NCBI GenBank assembly: GCA_963665785.1
Contig: OY762456.1
Span: forward strand, 4,154,001 to 4,218,000
Length of the DNA stretch: 64,000 nt
Source of the DNA: UBA7455 sp026713185
Lineage (GTDB): Bacteria; Pseudomonadota; Gammaproteobacteria; Pseudomonadales; Azotimanducaceae
Direction of reading: 5' to 3'
Shown piece after piece: positions 1-9,275 of this stretch. The position numbers and the translations under genes were made by a program. Below the pieces are notes generated by a model, which saw only the letters and a list, made by a program, of their open reading frames with translations, was not told the origin of the DNA and searched no databases. The first letter of the stretch is position 1, and each line of letters begins with the position of its first letter.

Positions 1-1186
1 CGAAATTAATAGTCCTGCTCTCGACACTGTTTAGATTTTGAAGCTTGAGAGACAGGATAAACCACAGAAGACAGATGACGCCATTAACGTACATCACGTG
101 CGAAATATCGCCCACAGTCAATATCATTCCTCCTACAAGCCCACCCAGAAATGTGCCAATGAACTGGAATGTGGAATAGACCCCCATACCCGTTCCACGT
201 GCACCCGCTGCAACTGACCGGCTGACATGCGCTGGAAGCAGGATTTCCAGCAGGTTGAATGCTACAAAAAACCCCAATATCAATATCAGCATGGAGAAAT
301 AGCCGTTGTCCATACCCAATCCGGTCAGTGAAGCAAACATCAGAACGATCGACACTGACATGATACTTTTCGAATGTCCTTTCCTGTCAGACAACCAGAT
401 AAAGGGAGACATGATGATTGCAGAAGCCAGCAGGATTCCCAGGTAGTAGATTGAATGCACAGCTTCGTTTATGCCAATGCCTTTCAGCAGAAGTGGAAAA
501 ACCAGGAATCCCGACGTCAAAAAAAAGTGCAGAAACATCACACCAACATAAATCGGGATGAGCGCAGGATTGAACAGTATTGATCGTAGTTTTTCGGTAA
601 CGACAGCGGTATTCAGATTCGTTTTTATCACTGTGGGTGTCGGAATGACCTTCCAGACCAGCAGTATTCCAATAACACCGGTGACAGCGGAGAACAGGAA
701 TATGCTGGCATGGCCAAACCAGGTGGCGAGTGCAGGACCAATAACAACAGATAACCCGAAAGATCCGGCAATGCCAATGCCAATAATGGCCATTGCCTTT
801 GAACGATGCTCTATCCTCGTCAGATCCGATATCAACGCAAACAAGGTACTTGCTATGGCGCCGCATCCCTGCAACAGACGGCCGAACAATATACTGTAGA
901 TATCATTCGAAAAACCCGCAATCAGACTACCCATGACAAATATTCCAAGACCCAGGACTATAATGCACTTACGCCCGAATTTATCTGACAGCAAACCCAT
1001 GGGAATCTGAAGAATTGCCTGGGACAGTCCATAAATACCCACTGCCATTCCAATCAATAAGGGAGTGCTGTTTTCTACTTTATCGGCAACGAGAGGCAGT
1101 ACAGGCAGGATGGCAAATAAACCAAGCATTCGCACCATGAACAGTATTGCAATGGAAACTGCTGAGCGTATCTCCAGATTATTCAT
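1..1186 (-). CDS. MFS transporter, YajR-like, 3' end beyond the window
   Basis: A continuous frame reads leftwards from the ATG at 1186-1184 for about 395 codons with no stop, so the C-terminus lies outside the window. The protein is a chain of hydrophobic segments typical of a 12-helix major facilitator of the inner membrane. The MFS signature loop between helices 2 and 3 (MGLLSDKFGRK) is clear, and the halves are joined by a short charged region. The substrate cannot be read from sequence; sugar or drug efflux are family possibilities. It is divergent from uvrA. In Pseudomonas an MFS gene followed by ssb sits beside uvrA in this way, so ssb may lie just to the left (inference). Confidence 0.85.
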   Translation of the reverse strand, partial: MNNLEIRSAVSIAILFMVRMLGLFAILPVLPLVADKVENSTPLLIGMAVGIYGLSQAILQIPMGLLSDKFGRKCIIVLGLGIFVMGSLIAGFSNDIYSILFGRLLQGCGAIASTLFALISDLTRIEHRSKAMAIIGIGIAGSFGLSVVIGPALATWFGHASIFLFSAVTGVIGILLVWKVIPTPTVIKTNLNTAVVTEKLRSILFNPALIPIYVGVMFLHFFLTSGFLVFPLLLKGIGINEAVHSIYYLGILLASAIIMSPFIWLSDRKGHSKSIMSVSIVLMFASLTGLGMDNGYFSMLILILGFFVAFNLLEILLPAHVSRSVAAGARGTGMGVYSTFQFIGTFLGGLVGGMILTVGDISHVMYVNGVICLLWFILSLKLQNLNSVESRTINF

Positions 1187-1506
1187 TGTCTAAACTTATA
1201 TGCAAACCCGTATGGATAGCCGGTGGTGAGGAAACAGCTTGCCGGATTAGACGTCTGTCGCTGTAGAAACAAGACCTGTTGGGGACTGGTGACATTTTGG
1301 GCTTTGCCTGGAAGTATACAAACTTATATTATCTGTCCCCCTTCAATCCGATACGTCTGTAGGAAAACATTTATTTTCAAGCGATACCAGATGATAACAA
1401 ATTCAGCCAGTTCGCACAGGCATCACCTGTTAATTCGCTATCTGTCATACTCATTCCTCTTACAGAAAGATGCAGCAATTCGTCGTGACCATGGAACAAA
1501 ATCGTT
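1187..1506. other. Divergent intergenic region between MFS gene and uvrA
   Basis: This 320-bp stretch has no convincing gene. The short frames in it have no family resemblance. It must hold the promoters for the leftward transporter and for uvrA. The best sigma70-like match toward uvrA is listed separately. I looked for an SOS box of the CTG-N10-CAG kind, expected for uvrA in many gammaproteobacteria, and saw none. Confidence 0.5.
1304..1332 (+). promoter_or_regulatory. Candidate uvrA promoter
   Basis: TTGCCT at 1304-1309 and TATTAT at 1327-1332 are separated by 17 bp, a fair sigma70 match pointing at uvrA. The leader would be about 170 nt. The -35 matches consensus at four of six bases only, so this is tentative. 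Confidence 0.35.
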
Positions 1507-4332
1507 ATGAGTGATATCTCGATTCGGGGTGCACGTACACACAACCTCAAGAATATTGATCTGGACATCCCCAGGAACCGGTTGGTGGTGGTCACAGGGC
1601 TCTCTGGTTCCGGCAAGTCTTCACTGGCGTTTGATACGCTCTATGCAGAAGGTCAAAGACGTTATGTGGAATCGCTTTCCGCTTATGCCCGTCAGTTTCT
1701 GTCACTCATGGAAAAGCCGGATGTTGATCATATCGAAGGACTTTCACCAGCGATTTCCATAGAACAGAAGTCAACCAGCCACAATCCACGATCAACAGTA
1801 GGGACGATTACCGAGATCTATGATTACCTTCGATTACTGTTTGCACGGGTTGGTGAACCACATTGTCCGGTCCACGGAATCAAACTGGAAGCGCAATCAG
1901 TGAGCCAGATGGTGGACCATGTGCTGTCACTGGATGGAGCAGGCCGGGTCATGCTGCTCGCTCCCATGATAGAAAAAAGGAAAGGAGAGCATCTTCATTT
2001 ATTCAGGGAATTAAAATCCCAGGGATATGTCCGTGCCCGGATCAATGGGATCGTTACTGAACTGGATGACCTGCCGGTACTCGATAAAAACAGGCAACAC
2101 ACCATTGAAGTCGTCATTGATCGTTTCCGTATACGTGACGATATCCGGGTCAGACTGGCAGATTCTTTCGAAACGGCTGTACAGATCTCTGAAGGTTTGG
2201 CAGGCATATCATTTATGGATGAAGAAAGGGATGAAATTTTGTTTTCAGCACGTTTCGCCTGCCCTCTCTGCCAGCATTCCATTGCGGAACTCGAGCCCCG
2301 GTTCTTTTCCTTCAACAACCCGGCCGGGGCTTGCAAGATCTGTGATGGTCTCGGAATAAATCAGTTTTTTGACCCGGGAAACGTGGTAAGAAATCCTGAA
2401 ATCAGCCTGGCCGAAGGCGCCATACATGGTTGGGACAGGCGCAACATATACTATTATCAAATGTTGTGCAGCATAGCCGATCATTTTGGTTTTCCGCTGG
2501 AAACTCCTTTTGGTCAACTACAACCTCATTTTCAACATCTCGTTCTTTATGGCAGTAAAAAAGAAAAAATCCGCTTCCGTTACGTCAACGACAAAGGAAA
2601 TGAATACACGCGGGCACATGCCTTCGAAGGCATTATCCCAAATATGGAACGACGCTTTCGCAATACTGACTCACAGATGGTCAGAGATAATCTTGCAAAA
2701 TTTCTGAGTACTCAACCCTGCCCGGAATGTAATGGCAGCCGACTTAACAGCGATGCCCGGGCTGTCACTATCAATGGAAATTCGTTGTCTGATATAACGG
2801 GTCTTTCGATTCACGATTGTCATGCGTACTTCAGTGCACTGACGCTTCCCGGGCAGCGTGGAAAAGTGGCAGACAAGATACTCAAGGAAATCAGATCACG
2901 GCTCAGTTTCCTGATGTCCGTTGGTCTTAACTACCTGACGCTGTCACGCAGCGCCGGTACGCTCTCCGGTGGTGAATCCCAGAGAATCAGACTGGCCAGT
3001 CAGATTGGAGCGGGTCTGGTAGGCGTAATGTATATCCTTGATGAGCCGTCTATTGGTCTGCATCAACGAGACAATGCACGTCTGCTGGATACATTGACTC
3101 GACTGCGTAATCTTGGCAATACCGTTATCGTGGTTGAACACGATGAAGAGGCTATAAGAGCCGCTGATTTCATTATTGATATTGGTCCAGGAGCCGGTGT
3201 TCATGGCGGAGAAGTTGTTGCAATGGGCTCACTGGCAGATGTTTGCGAAAATCCGGAATCCATTACCGGCCAGTATCTATCCTCTGTGAAAAACATTCCG
3301 GTTCCACGGATACGACACTCCTTTGATGAGAGCAGGGTTCTGACATTATCGGGAGCAAGAGGCAACAATCTCAAGGACATTACACTGACCGTTCCCCTGG
3401 GTCTTCTGACCTGTATCACCGGTGTTTCAGGGTCAGGTAAATCAACATTGATCAATCAAACCCTCTACCCGATCGCAGCGAGGGAACTCAATGGCGCCAC
3501 TACCCCTGAAATCGCAGACTATGAATCAATAGAGGGGTTGAAACAATTGGACAAAGTCGTCGAAATTGATCAAAGCCCGATTGGCCGAACACCCCGGTCC
3601 AACCCGGCAACCTATACCAACATGTTTACACCGATTAGAGAACTCTTTGCAGCGACACCTGAAGCACGGTCCAGGGGATATAAACCCGGGCGTTTCAGTT
3701 TTAACGTCAAAGGCGGGAGATGTGAAGCGTGTCGGGGTGACGGGCTGATCAAAGTAGAAATGCATTTTCTGCCGGATATCTACGTGACCTGCGATGAGTG
3801 TAAGGGCAAGCGGTACAATCGTGAAACACTGGAGATCAGGTACAGAGGCAAGTCTATTGACGATATTCTGAATATGACTGTTGAGGAAGCTTATGAGTTT
3901 TTCTCTGTTGTGCCGATGATTGCAAGACGTCTGCATACCCTTTTAGACGTTGGCCTTGGATACATACATCTGGGTCAGAGTGCGACAACATTATCGGGCG
4001 GAGAGGCTCAACGGGTGAAACTCTCGCGGGAACTTTCCAAACGCGATACCGGTAAAACACTGTACATACTTGACGAGCCAACCACCGGCCTGCACTTTCA
4101 CGATATACAGCAATTTCTTGAGGTCATCAATCAACTACGTGACCATGGCAATACCATTATCGTGATTGAACACAATCTTGACGTCATCAAAACTGCGGAC
4201 TGGGTCATCGACCTGGGACCGGAAGGCGGTGGAGAAGGCGGAGAGATCATAGCAACCGGGACACCGGAACAATTATCCCGTTGCAGTCACTCATTTACCG
4301 GTGAATTTTTGAAGACAGCCCTGAGCCGGTAG
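1507..4332 (+). CDS. uvrA: UvrA, excinuclease ABC subunit A
   Basis: UvrA is the damage-recognition ATPase of nucleotide excision repair. It loads UvrB on lesions as a dimer in the cytoplasm. At 941 residues it has the family length. Visible parts: first Walker A GLSGSGKS at residues 31-38, a first zinc finger (CPLCQ... CKICDGLG) near 255-280, ABC signature LSGGESQR, Walker B-type ILDEPS, then a second ATPase half with GVSGSGKS, the zinc finger CEACRGDG...CDECKGKR, and LSGGEAQR with ILDEPTTGLH. The start at MSDISIRGARTHNLKN agrees with the conserved family N-terminus. There is no strong Shine-Dalgarno. The last codons lie in an 18-bp tandem repeat that continues past the stop. Confidence 0.98.
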   Translation: MSDISIRGARTHNLKNIDLDIPRNRLVVVTGLSGSGKSSLAFDTLYAEGQRRYVESLSAYARQFLSLMEKPDVDHIEGLSPAISIEQKSTSHNPRSTVGTITEIYDYLRLLFARVGEPHCPVHGIKLEAQSVSQMVDHVLSLDGAGRVMLLAPMIEKRKGEHLHLFRELKSQGYVRARINGIVTELDDLPVLDKNRQHTIEVVIDRFRIRDDIRVRLADSFETAVQISEGLAGISFMDEERDEILFSARFACPLCQHSIAELEPRFFSFNNPAGACKICDGLGINQFFDPGNVVRNPEISLAEGAIHGWDRRNIYYYQMLCSIADHFGFPLETPFGQLQPHFQHLVLYGSKKEKIRFRYVNDKGNEYTRAHAFEGIIPNMERRFRNTDSQMVRDNLAKFLSTQPCPECNGSRLNSDARAVTINGNSLSDITGLSIHDCHAYFSALTLPGQRGKVADKILKEIRSRLSFLMSVGLNYLTLSRSAGTLSGGESQRIRLASQIGAGLVGVMYILDEPSIGLHQRDNARLLDTLTRLRNLGNTVIVVEHDEEAIRAADFIIDIGPGAGVHGGEVVAMGSLADVCENPESITGQYLSSVKNIPVPRIRHSFDESRVLTLSGARGNNLKDITLTVPLGLLTCITGVSGSGKSTLINQTLYPIAARELNGATTPEIADYESIEGLKQLDKVVEIDQSPIGRTPRSNPATYTNMFTPIRELFAATPEARSRGYKPGRFSFNVKGGRCEACRGDGLIKVEMHFLPDIYVTCDECKGKRYNRETLEIRYRGKSIDDILNMTVEEAYEFFSVVPMIARRLHTLLDVGLGYIHLGQSATTLSGGEAQRVKLSRELSKRDTGKTLYILDEPTTGLHFHDIQQFLEVINQLRDHGNTIIVIEHNLDVIKTADWVIDLGPEGGGEGGEIIATGTPEQLSRCSHSFTGEFLKTALSR

Positions 4333-4348
4333 ACAGCCCTGAGCCGGA
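4313..4348 (+). repeat. 18-bp tandem duplication over the uvrA stop codon
   Basis: The unit agacagccctgagccggt (4313-4330) is followed at once by agacagccctgagccgga (4331-4348), 17 of 18 bases identical. The first copy encodes the last residues of UvrA (TALSR) and the first base of the stop codon. The second copy is non-coding. It looks like a recent slippage duplication. Confidence 0.9.
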
Positions 4349-4369
4349 CAACAGTTGTTCAATCAGTCC

Positions 4370-4771
4370 CTATTCTTCGTCAAAATCATCGTCGCTGTCA
4401 TCAAACTCGGGCTGGGGTCTGCCAACCAGTTCAATGAATGCCATAGGCGCTGCATCACCGGTTCGAAATCCACACTTCAGAATCCTGGTATATCCACCTG
4501 GGCGTTCCTTGTACCTGGGTCCCAATTCGGAAAATAACTTCCCTACCGCCGCTTTGCTTCCAGTCCGTGCGAACGCCAGACGACGATGGGCGACGGTATC
4601 ATTTTTCGCCAGCGTTATCAGCGGTTCCGCAACCCGTTTCAATTCACGTGCTTTAGGCACCGTGGTTTTAATCACCTCGTGTTCAAAAAGAGAACAGGAC
4701 ATGTTGCGAAACATGGCTTTTCGATGGGCACTATTTCTATTGAGATGTCTACCGCTTTTACGGTGGCGCAT
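4370..4771 (-). CDS. rplQ: Ribosomal protein L17
   Basis: L17 is a large-subunit protein near the exit tunnel. The 133-residue protein opens with the family hallmark MRHRKSGRHLNRNSAHRKAM and keeps the KRVAEPLITLAK core. The C-terminus carries an acidic tail (EFDDSDDDFDEE) beyond the usual core, which is odd for an rRNA-binding protein. It is the last gene of the alpha cluster, 42 bp after rpoA, and converges on uvrA with no evident terminator between them. Confidence 0.98.
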   Translation of the reverse strand: MRHRKSGRHLNRNSAHRKAMFRNMSCSLFEHEVIKTTVPKARELKRVAEPLITLAKNDTVAHRRLAFARTGSKAAVGKLFSELGPRYKERPGGYTRILKCGFRTGDAAPMAFIELVGRPQPEFDDSDDDFDEE

Positions 4772-4813
4772 GGCACTAATCCTGATATCGCTGGTTATTC
4801 AATTCCGTAGTGT

Positions 4814-5815
4814 CTAACCCAAAACTCTGTCATCCCCATGCAAACTGGTCGGAGGCCAGTTTTCCAGACGCATACCCAGAGCAAGTCCTCTGGTTGCAAG
4901 TACGTCTTTTATTTCCGTAAGAGATTTCTTTCCAAGATTTGGTGTCTTCAACAACTCGACTTCGGTGCGTCGTATCAAATCGCCAATGTAGTAAATATTT
5001 TCAGCTTTAAGACAATTGGCTGATCTTACAGTCAGTTCAAGATCATCCACGGGTCTAAGCAGTACCGGGTCGATTTCGTCCTGTTTTTCTTCAAGTTCCG
5101 GTTCCTGTTCTTTCTCGAGGTCGACAAACACAGAAACCTGCTGTTGCAGAATTGTCGCTGCTCGTCGAATGGCTTCCTCTGGATCAAGCGTCCCGTTACT
5201 TTCCAGATCAATGATAAGTTTGTCCAGATCTGTCCGCTGCTCAACCCGGGCACTGTCTACCTTGTAGGAGACCCGGCGGATTGGGCTGTATGACGCGTCA
5301 AGTAAAAGACTGCCAATGACCCGTCCTTCTTCTTCTCCAGTCATCCTGATATCTGCAGGTTCATAACCTCGTCCACGACCAACTTTGGCGCGTATGCGTA
5401 AGGATCCATTTTCGTTGATATGCGCAATGACGTGATCCGGGTTGGCGATTTCAACATCATGGCTCAGTTGGAAGTCTCCTGCCGTGGCTATACCAGAGCT
5501 GGATTTTTCCAGAATCAATTCAGCATCGTCAGTGGTATTCAACTTGACTGCCACACCTTTCAGGTTGAGGAGAATTTCGATAACATCTTCCTGAATACCC
5601 TCAATGGTGCTGTATTCATGCAGAACACCGTCGATTTCCACCTCCACAATGGCACAACCTGGCATTGAAGATAGCAGTATTCGACGAAGAGCATTGCCCA
5701 ACGTGTGGCCGAATCCTCTCTCAAGAGGTTCGAGAATGACGGTAGCATGGGTATTGTTTTGCTGCTCTACCTGAATATGCTTTGGCGCCAGAAACTCTAA
5801 TGATGAATGGGGCAT
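4814..5815 (-). CDS. rpoA: RNA polymerase alpha subunit
   Basis: RpoA nucleates assembly of RNA polymerase; its C-terminal domain contacts UP elements and activators. The length of 333 residues is near the E. coli value of 329. The N-terminal dimerisation domain includes ERGFGHTLGNALRRILLSSMPG. After an acidic linker (EPELEEKQDEIDP) comes the alpha-CTD with LTVRSANCLKAENI and TPNLGKKSLTEIKDVL, the DNA-contacting helices. It sits between rpsD and rplQ as in other gammaproteobacteria. Confidence 0.98.
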   Translation of the reverse strand: MPHSSLEFLAPKHIQVEQQNNTHATVILEPLERGFGHTLGNALRRILLSSMPGCAIVEVEIDGVLHEYSTIEGIQEDVIEILLNLKGVAVKLNTTDDAELILEKSSSGIATAGDFQLSHDVEIANPDHVIAHINENGSLRIRAKVGRGRGYEPADIRMTGEEEGRVIGSLLLDASYSPIRRVSYKVDSARVEQRTDLDKLIIDLESNGTLDPEEAIRRAATILQQQVSVFVDLEKEQEPELEEKQDEIDPVLLRPVDDLELTVRSANCLKAENIYYIGDLIRRTEVELLKTPNLGKKSLTEIKDVLATRGLALGMRLENWPPTSLHGDDRVLG

Positions 5816-5852
5816 AAATACACCTGTCGATGAAAATTGGAAAATTACCTGC

Positions 5853-6473
5853 TTACTTGGAGTACAGTTCTACGATCAGACTTTCGTTAATCTCTGCCGG
5901 CAACTCATCTCTTTCAGGATAAGTTTTAAACAGTCCACTCAAGTCGTCCTGGTTGACTTCTACCCATCCCACAGAGGATCGCTGTGCCGCCAAAGCCAGT
6001 GCGCCTTGAATCCGCAATTGGCTTTTCGATCTTTCTCTGATTGCAATCACATCTCCCGCAGCAACCTGATAGGAGGGAATATTAACCACGGAGCCGTTTA
6101 CCAGAATGGATTTATGCGACACCAACTGCCGGGATTCTGCCCGTGTGGACCCAAATCCCATGCGATAAACAACATTGTCCAGTCGACGTTCAAGAATCCG
6201 CAGCAGGTTTTCACCCGTGGCGCCTTTTTGTCGGTCGGCTTTCTTGTAGTAATTTCGGAACTGTTTTTCCAGCACACCATATAAACGGCGTACTTTCTGT
6301 TTCTCACGTAATTGAATAGCATAATCCAGCAGACGCTCCCTGTGCTGGCCATGTTGTCCTGGCAGATTTTCTATCCGGCACTTTGATTCAATTGGCCTTA
6401 CGCCACTTTTCAAAAACAGGTCAGTCCCCTCTCTTCGGGATAACTTCAATTTCGGTCCGAGATATCGAGCCAT
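5853..6473 (-). CDS. rpsD: Ribosomal protein S4
   Basis: S4 is a primary 16S rRNA binder and, in E. coli, the translational repressor of the alpha operon. I place the start at ATG 6473 (MARYLGPKLKLSRREGTDLF, 206 residues) because TGAGGAG stands just upstream and the family starts here. A longer frame from 6518 would add 15 non-family residues. The S4 domain RRLDNVVYRMGFGSTRAESRQ is intact. There is no zinc-type CxxC near the N-terminus. Confidence 0.97.
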   Translation of the reverse strand: MARYLGPKLKLSRREGTDLFLKSGVRPIESKCRIENLPGQHGQHRERLLDYAIQLREKQKVRRLYGVLEKQFRNYYKKADRQKGATGENLLRILERRLDNVVYRMGFGSTRAESRQLVSHKSILVNGSVVNIPSYQVAAGDVIAIRERSKSQLRIQGALALAAQRSSVGWVEVNQDDLSGLFKTYPERDELPAEINESLIVELYSK

Positions 6474-6487
6474 TATTGTCTCCTCAC

Positions 6488-6901
6488 TTACACCCGGCGC
6501 TTCTTGGGTGGTCTGCATCCATTATGCGGTATGGGGGTTACGTCGGTAATATTGGTAATACGAAACCCAACTCCATTCAATGCACGAACAGCTGCTTCAC
6601 GTCCTGGTCCGGGACCTTTTACGAATACTTCCAGATTCTGCAGACCGTATTCCAGGGCAGCATTGCCTGCACGTTCTGCCGCTATCTGGGCAGCAAACGG
6701 TGTACTCTTTCTGGCGCCACGAAAACCTGACCCGCCAGCTGTTGCCCATGCCAGCGCACCACCCTGTCGATCAGTAATGGTCACGATTGTATTGTTGAAG
6801 GACGCATGAATATGCGCGAGCCCATCTGCAATTTGCCGTTTTCCCCGGCGCCTTGAAGGTATGGCTGCTGTGGTTCCCGTCTCTGACTGTTCACTCATCA
6901 T
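6488..6901 (-). CDS. rpsK: Ribosomal protein S11
   Basis: S11 lies in the platform of the 30S subunit. The 137-residue protein has the family blocks AHIHASFNNTIVTITD, GFRGARKSTPFAAQ and the C-terminal PHNGCRPPKKRRV. Two adjacent ATG codons (6901 and 6898) are possible starts. CAGGAAA upstream suits either. The rpsM stop directly abuts the first ATG, so the two genes are probably translationally coupled. Confidence 0.97.
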   Translation of the reverse strand: MMSEQSETGTTAAIPSRRRGKRQIADGLAHIHASFNNTIVTITDRQGGALAWATAGGSGFRGARKSTPFAAQIAAERAGNAALEYGLQNLEVFVKGPGPGREAAVRALNGVGFRITNITDVTPIPHNGCRPPKKRRV

Positions 6902-7258
6902 CTATTTCCTGATTGGCTTCTTGGGCCCCTTCCTGGTTCTGGCATTGGTTTTGGAGCGCTGTCCGTGAACCGGCAGATTTCGACGGTGGCGAATACCACG
7001 ATAACAACCCAGATCCAACAAACGTTTAATATTCAATTGTTCTCCACGGCGCAGATCACCTTCAACTGTCAACGTGGCAATCTCACTCCGAAGTCTGTCC
7101 AACTCTTCTTCACTCAAATCCTGCATCTTCGTGGAAGGGTTTACGCCACTGGTATCACACAGATTTCGTGCAGTCTTGCGACCTATGCCATAGATATAGG
7201 TTAGTGAAACTTCCGCATGTTTATTATCCGGTATATTGATCCCCGCTAAACGTGCCAT
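6902..7258 (-). CDS. rpsM: Ribosomal protein S13
   Basis: S13 sits in the 30S head and contacts the P-site tRNA and the 50S subunit. The 118-residue sequence starts MARLAGINIPDNKHAEVSL and ends with the basic tail RTRKGPKKPIRK that reaches to tRNA. The H2TH-like YGIGRKTARNLC block is present. It is the first gene of the alpha cluster proper, 25 bp after rpmJ. Confidence 0.97.
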   Translation of the reverse strand: MARLAGINIPDNKHAEVSLTYIYGIGRKTARNLCDTSGVNPSTKMQDLSEEELDRLRSEIATLTVEGDLRRGEQLNIKRLLDLGCYRGIRHRRNLPVHGQRSKTNARTRKGPKKPIRK

Positions 7259-7283
7259 ATTGATACTCCCAAAAGACCGTCAG

Positions 7284-7397
7284 TTAACCCTGACGCTGCT
7301 TGTGCCGTGGTTCCGTACAGATTACCCGCAATGTACCCTTGCGTCGGATAACCCGGCAGTTTCGGCACATTTTTTTTACGGATGCTCTTACTTTCAT
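7284..7397 (-). CDS. rpmJ: Ribosomal protein L36
   Basis: This tiny gene encodes 37 residues, MKVRASVKKMCRNCRVIRRK and on to HKQRQG. The zinc ligands of the standard L36 form are all present: Cys11, Cys14, Cys27 and His32. Its place between secY and rpsM is the usual one in gammaproteobacteria. It is followed by 25 bp and then rpsM, and preceded by an 81-bp gap after secY. Confidence 0.96.
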   Translation of the reverse strand: MKVRASVKKMCRNCRVIRRKGTLRVICTEPRHKQRQG

Positions 7398-7478
7398 TGT
7401 CCTGCTCCACTCTTATCTATTCAGATCATCTGTTCAGATCAGTTCTGAACGATTTTCTTGTTCGTGTCCCATACGTTC

Positions 7479-8798
7479 TCAACGTCGCCTGCCAAAATTA
7501 TGCAGATTTGATTTTTTCATCAATGATTCGTACTGATGTGACATCAGGTGCGTTTGTACCTGGGACATAAAATCCATCACCACAACAACCACGATCAACA
7601 GTGCCGTACCACCTAACTGGAATGTAATATTGAACTGTACAATCAGGAATTGCGGTAACAGACAGACAGCCGTCATGTAGAGAGATCCAAACAGCGTGAG
7701 TCGGGTCAGGATAGTGTCGATGTATCGGGCGGTCTGTTCACCGGGACGATATCCTGGAATAAACGCACCAGATCTCTTTAGATTATCTGCTACTTCCCTG
7801 GGATTATACATGATTGAGGTGTACCAGAAGCAGAAGAATATTATACCGATAGAGAATAGAATGATGTTCAGTGGCTGCCCTGGCGCAATTTGCAGACTCA
7901 GTTCCTGCAGCCATTCCATATCCGGTGACTGTCCAAACCACTGACCTATCGAAGCGGGAAACAGTAACAGGCTGCTGGCAAAAATAGCCGGTATAACACC
8001 TGCCATATTGACTTTCAGAGGCAGTTCCGTGGTTTGCGAGGCATATGCTCCCCTACCCTGTTGTCGCCTTGTATTCAGTGTAATCTTTCGCTGTCCCCTC
8101 TCTACAAATACCACGAACGCAACAATGAGTACGGCCAGTGCACCAATGATAAGAAGAGCCATGATTGAAATCTCACCCTGGCGTGCCTGCTCGAATGACT
8201 GACCTATCGCACTGGGGAAACTGGCCACGATACCCGCGAATATGAGGATGGAAATGCCATTACCTACACCTCTTTCGGTCACTTGTTCACCCAGCCACAT
8301 CAGGAACATGGCGCCGGTGACCAGCGTGGTGATGGCAACAAAATGAAATGCTATCGTACTCTCATAGGAAAGTCCCTGGGAAGCAAGCCCGCTACTGAAC
8401 GCAAACCCCTGAATCGTAGCAAGCAACAGAGTGCCGTAGCGCTTGTACTGTGCAATCTTGCGTCGGCCCGACTCACCTTCCTTTCGCAACTGTTGCAGCG
8501 AAGGGGTAGTCGCCACCAGAAGTTCTCCGATGATTGATGCTGAGATGTAAGGCATGATACCCAGGGCAAGGATGCTCATTCTTTCCAGTGCACCGCCTGA
8601 GAACATATTGAACAGATCCAGAATTCCGCCCTGATTCTGATCGAACAGGGCTCTCAGATTATCTGGATTAATGCCCGGCACCGGAATGTGACTACCAATC
8701 CGGTACACGATGATGGCCAGCAACACATACATGAGTCGCTGTCTCAACTCGGAGAGACCTCTGCCTCTGCCAGCCTGCCCTTGCATGGTAGTAGTCAT
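7479..8798 (-). CDS. secY: SecY, protein translocase channel subunit
   Basis: SecY forms the inner-membrane channel of the Sec translocase with SecE and SecG. I use ATG 8798 (MTTTMQGQAGRG, 439 residues). A frame open to 8846 would add 16 non-family residues overlapping the end of rplO. About ten hydrophobic helices are visible. The plug and pore region GSHIPVPGIN..GGILDLFNMFSGGALERMSILALGIMPYI is conserved. The cytosolic loop ERGQRKITLNTRRQQGRGAYASQTTELPLKVN, where SecA and the ribosome dock, is also conserved. It follows rplO in the spc operon. Confidence 0.97.
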   Translation of the reverse strand: MTTTMQGQAGRGRGLSELRQRLMYVLLAIIVYRIGSHIPVPGINPDNLRALFDQNQGGILDLFNMFSGGALERMSILALGIMPYISASIIGELLVATTPSLQQLRKEGESGRRKIAQYKRYGTLLLATIQGFAFSSGLASQGLSYESTIAFHFVAITTLVTGAMFLMWLGEQVTERGVGNGISILIFAGIVASFPSAIGQSFEQARQGEISIMALLIIGALAVLIVAFVVFVERGQRKITLNTRRQQGRGAYASQTTELPLKVNMAGVIPAIFASSLLLFPASIGQWFGQSPDMEWLQELSLQIAPGQPLNIILFSIGIIFFCFWYTSIMYNPREVADNLKRSGAFIPGYRPGEQTARYIDTILTRLTLFGSLYMTAVCLLPQFLIVQFNITFQLGGTALLIVVVVVMDFMSQVQTHLMSHQYESLMKKSNLHNFGRRR

Positions 8799-8823
8799 TT
8801 TCTTTTTCTCAATCCTTTTCTGG

Positions 8824-9261
8824 CTACTGGTCCTGGATAGATCCACCCGCAGCTTCTATCGCTGACCGGGCTCCTCTGGTGACACCAATTCCCTTCAGGG
8901 TAACTGCCTTCGACAAACTGCCTGACAGCATGACTCGTGCACGCTTCATGCTGTCATTAATGACATTGGCATCTTTGAGCGCCTTGAGATCAATCACTTT
9001 TGCATCTACTTTTTCCAATTCGGACAGTCTGATTTCCGCAGTTACTCTTGCCATGGCTGAATTGAAGCCAAACTTTGGCAGACGCAATTGAATCGGTTGT
9101 TGACCACCTTCAAAACCAGATCGAATTCGGCCACCTGATCTGGATTTCTGCCCTTTGTGACCACGGCCCGCAGTCTTGCCCTTACCACTGCCTATACCCC
9201 GGCCTACACGTTTCCCGGTGGTTTTACTGCCTCTGGCGGATTTTATTGAATTTAATCGCAT
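8824..9261 (-). CDS. rplO: Ribosomal protein L15
   Basis: L15 is a late-assembling 50S protein. The 145 residues include the glycine/lysine-rich N-terminal extension (KRVGRGIGSGKGKTAGRGHKG) that threads into 23S rRNA. A globular C-terminal part ends in the GVTRGARSAIEAAGGSI block. It lies 14 bp after rpmD and 25 bp before secY, the standard spc order. Confidence 0.97.
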   Translation of the reverse strand: MRLNSIKSARGSKTTGKRVGRGIGSGKGKTAGRGHKGQKSRSGGRIRSGFEGGQQPIQLRLPKFGFNSAMARVTAEIRLSELEKVDAKVIDLKALKDANVINDSMKRARVMLSGSLSKAVTLKGIGVTRGARSAIEAAGGSIQDQ

Positions 9262-9275
9262 GTTTTACTCCGGTC

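Noticed and set aside
1187..1506. LexA (SOS) box before uvrA
   Set aside because: I looked for CTG-N10-CAG and saw only a partial match (ctggaagtatacaaac), lacking the second half.
4333..4369. Terminator between uvrA and rplQ
   Set aside because: Only a small acaac/gttgt palindrome is present, with no T-run; not enough for a call.
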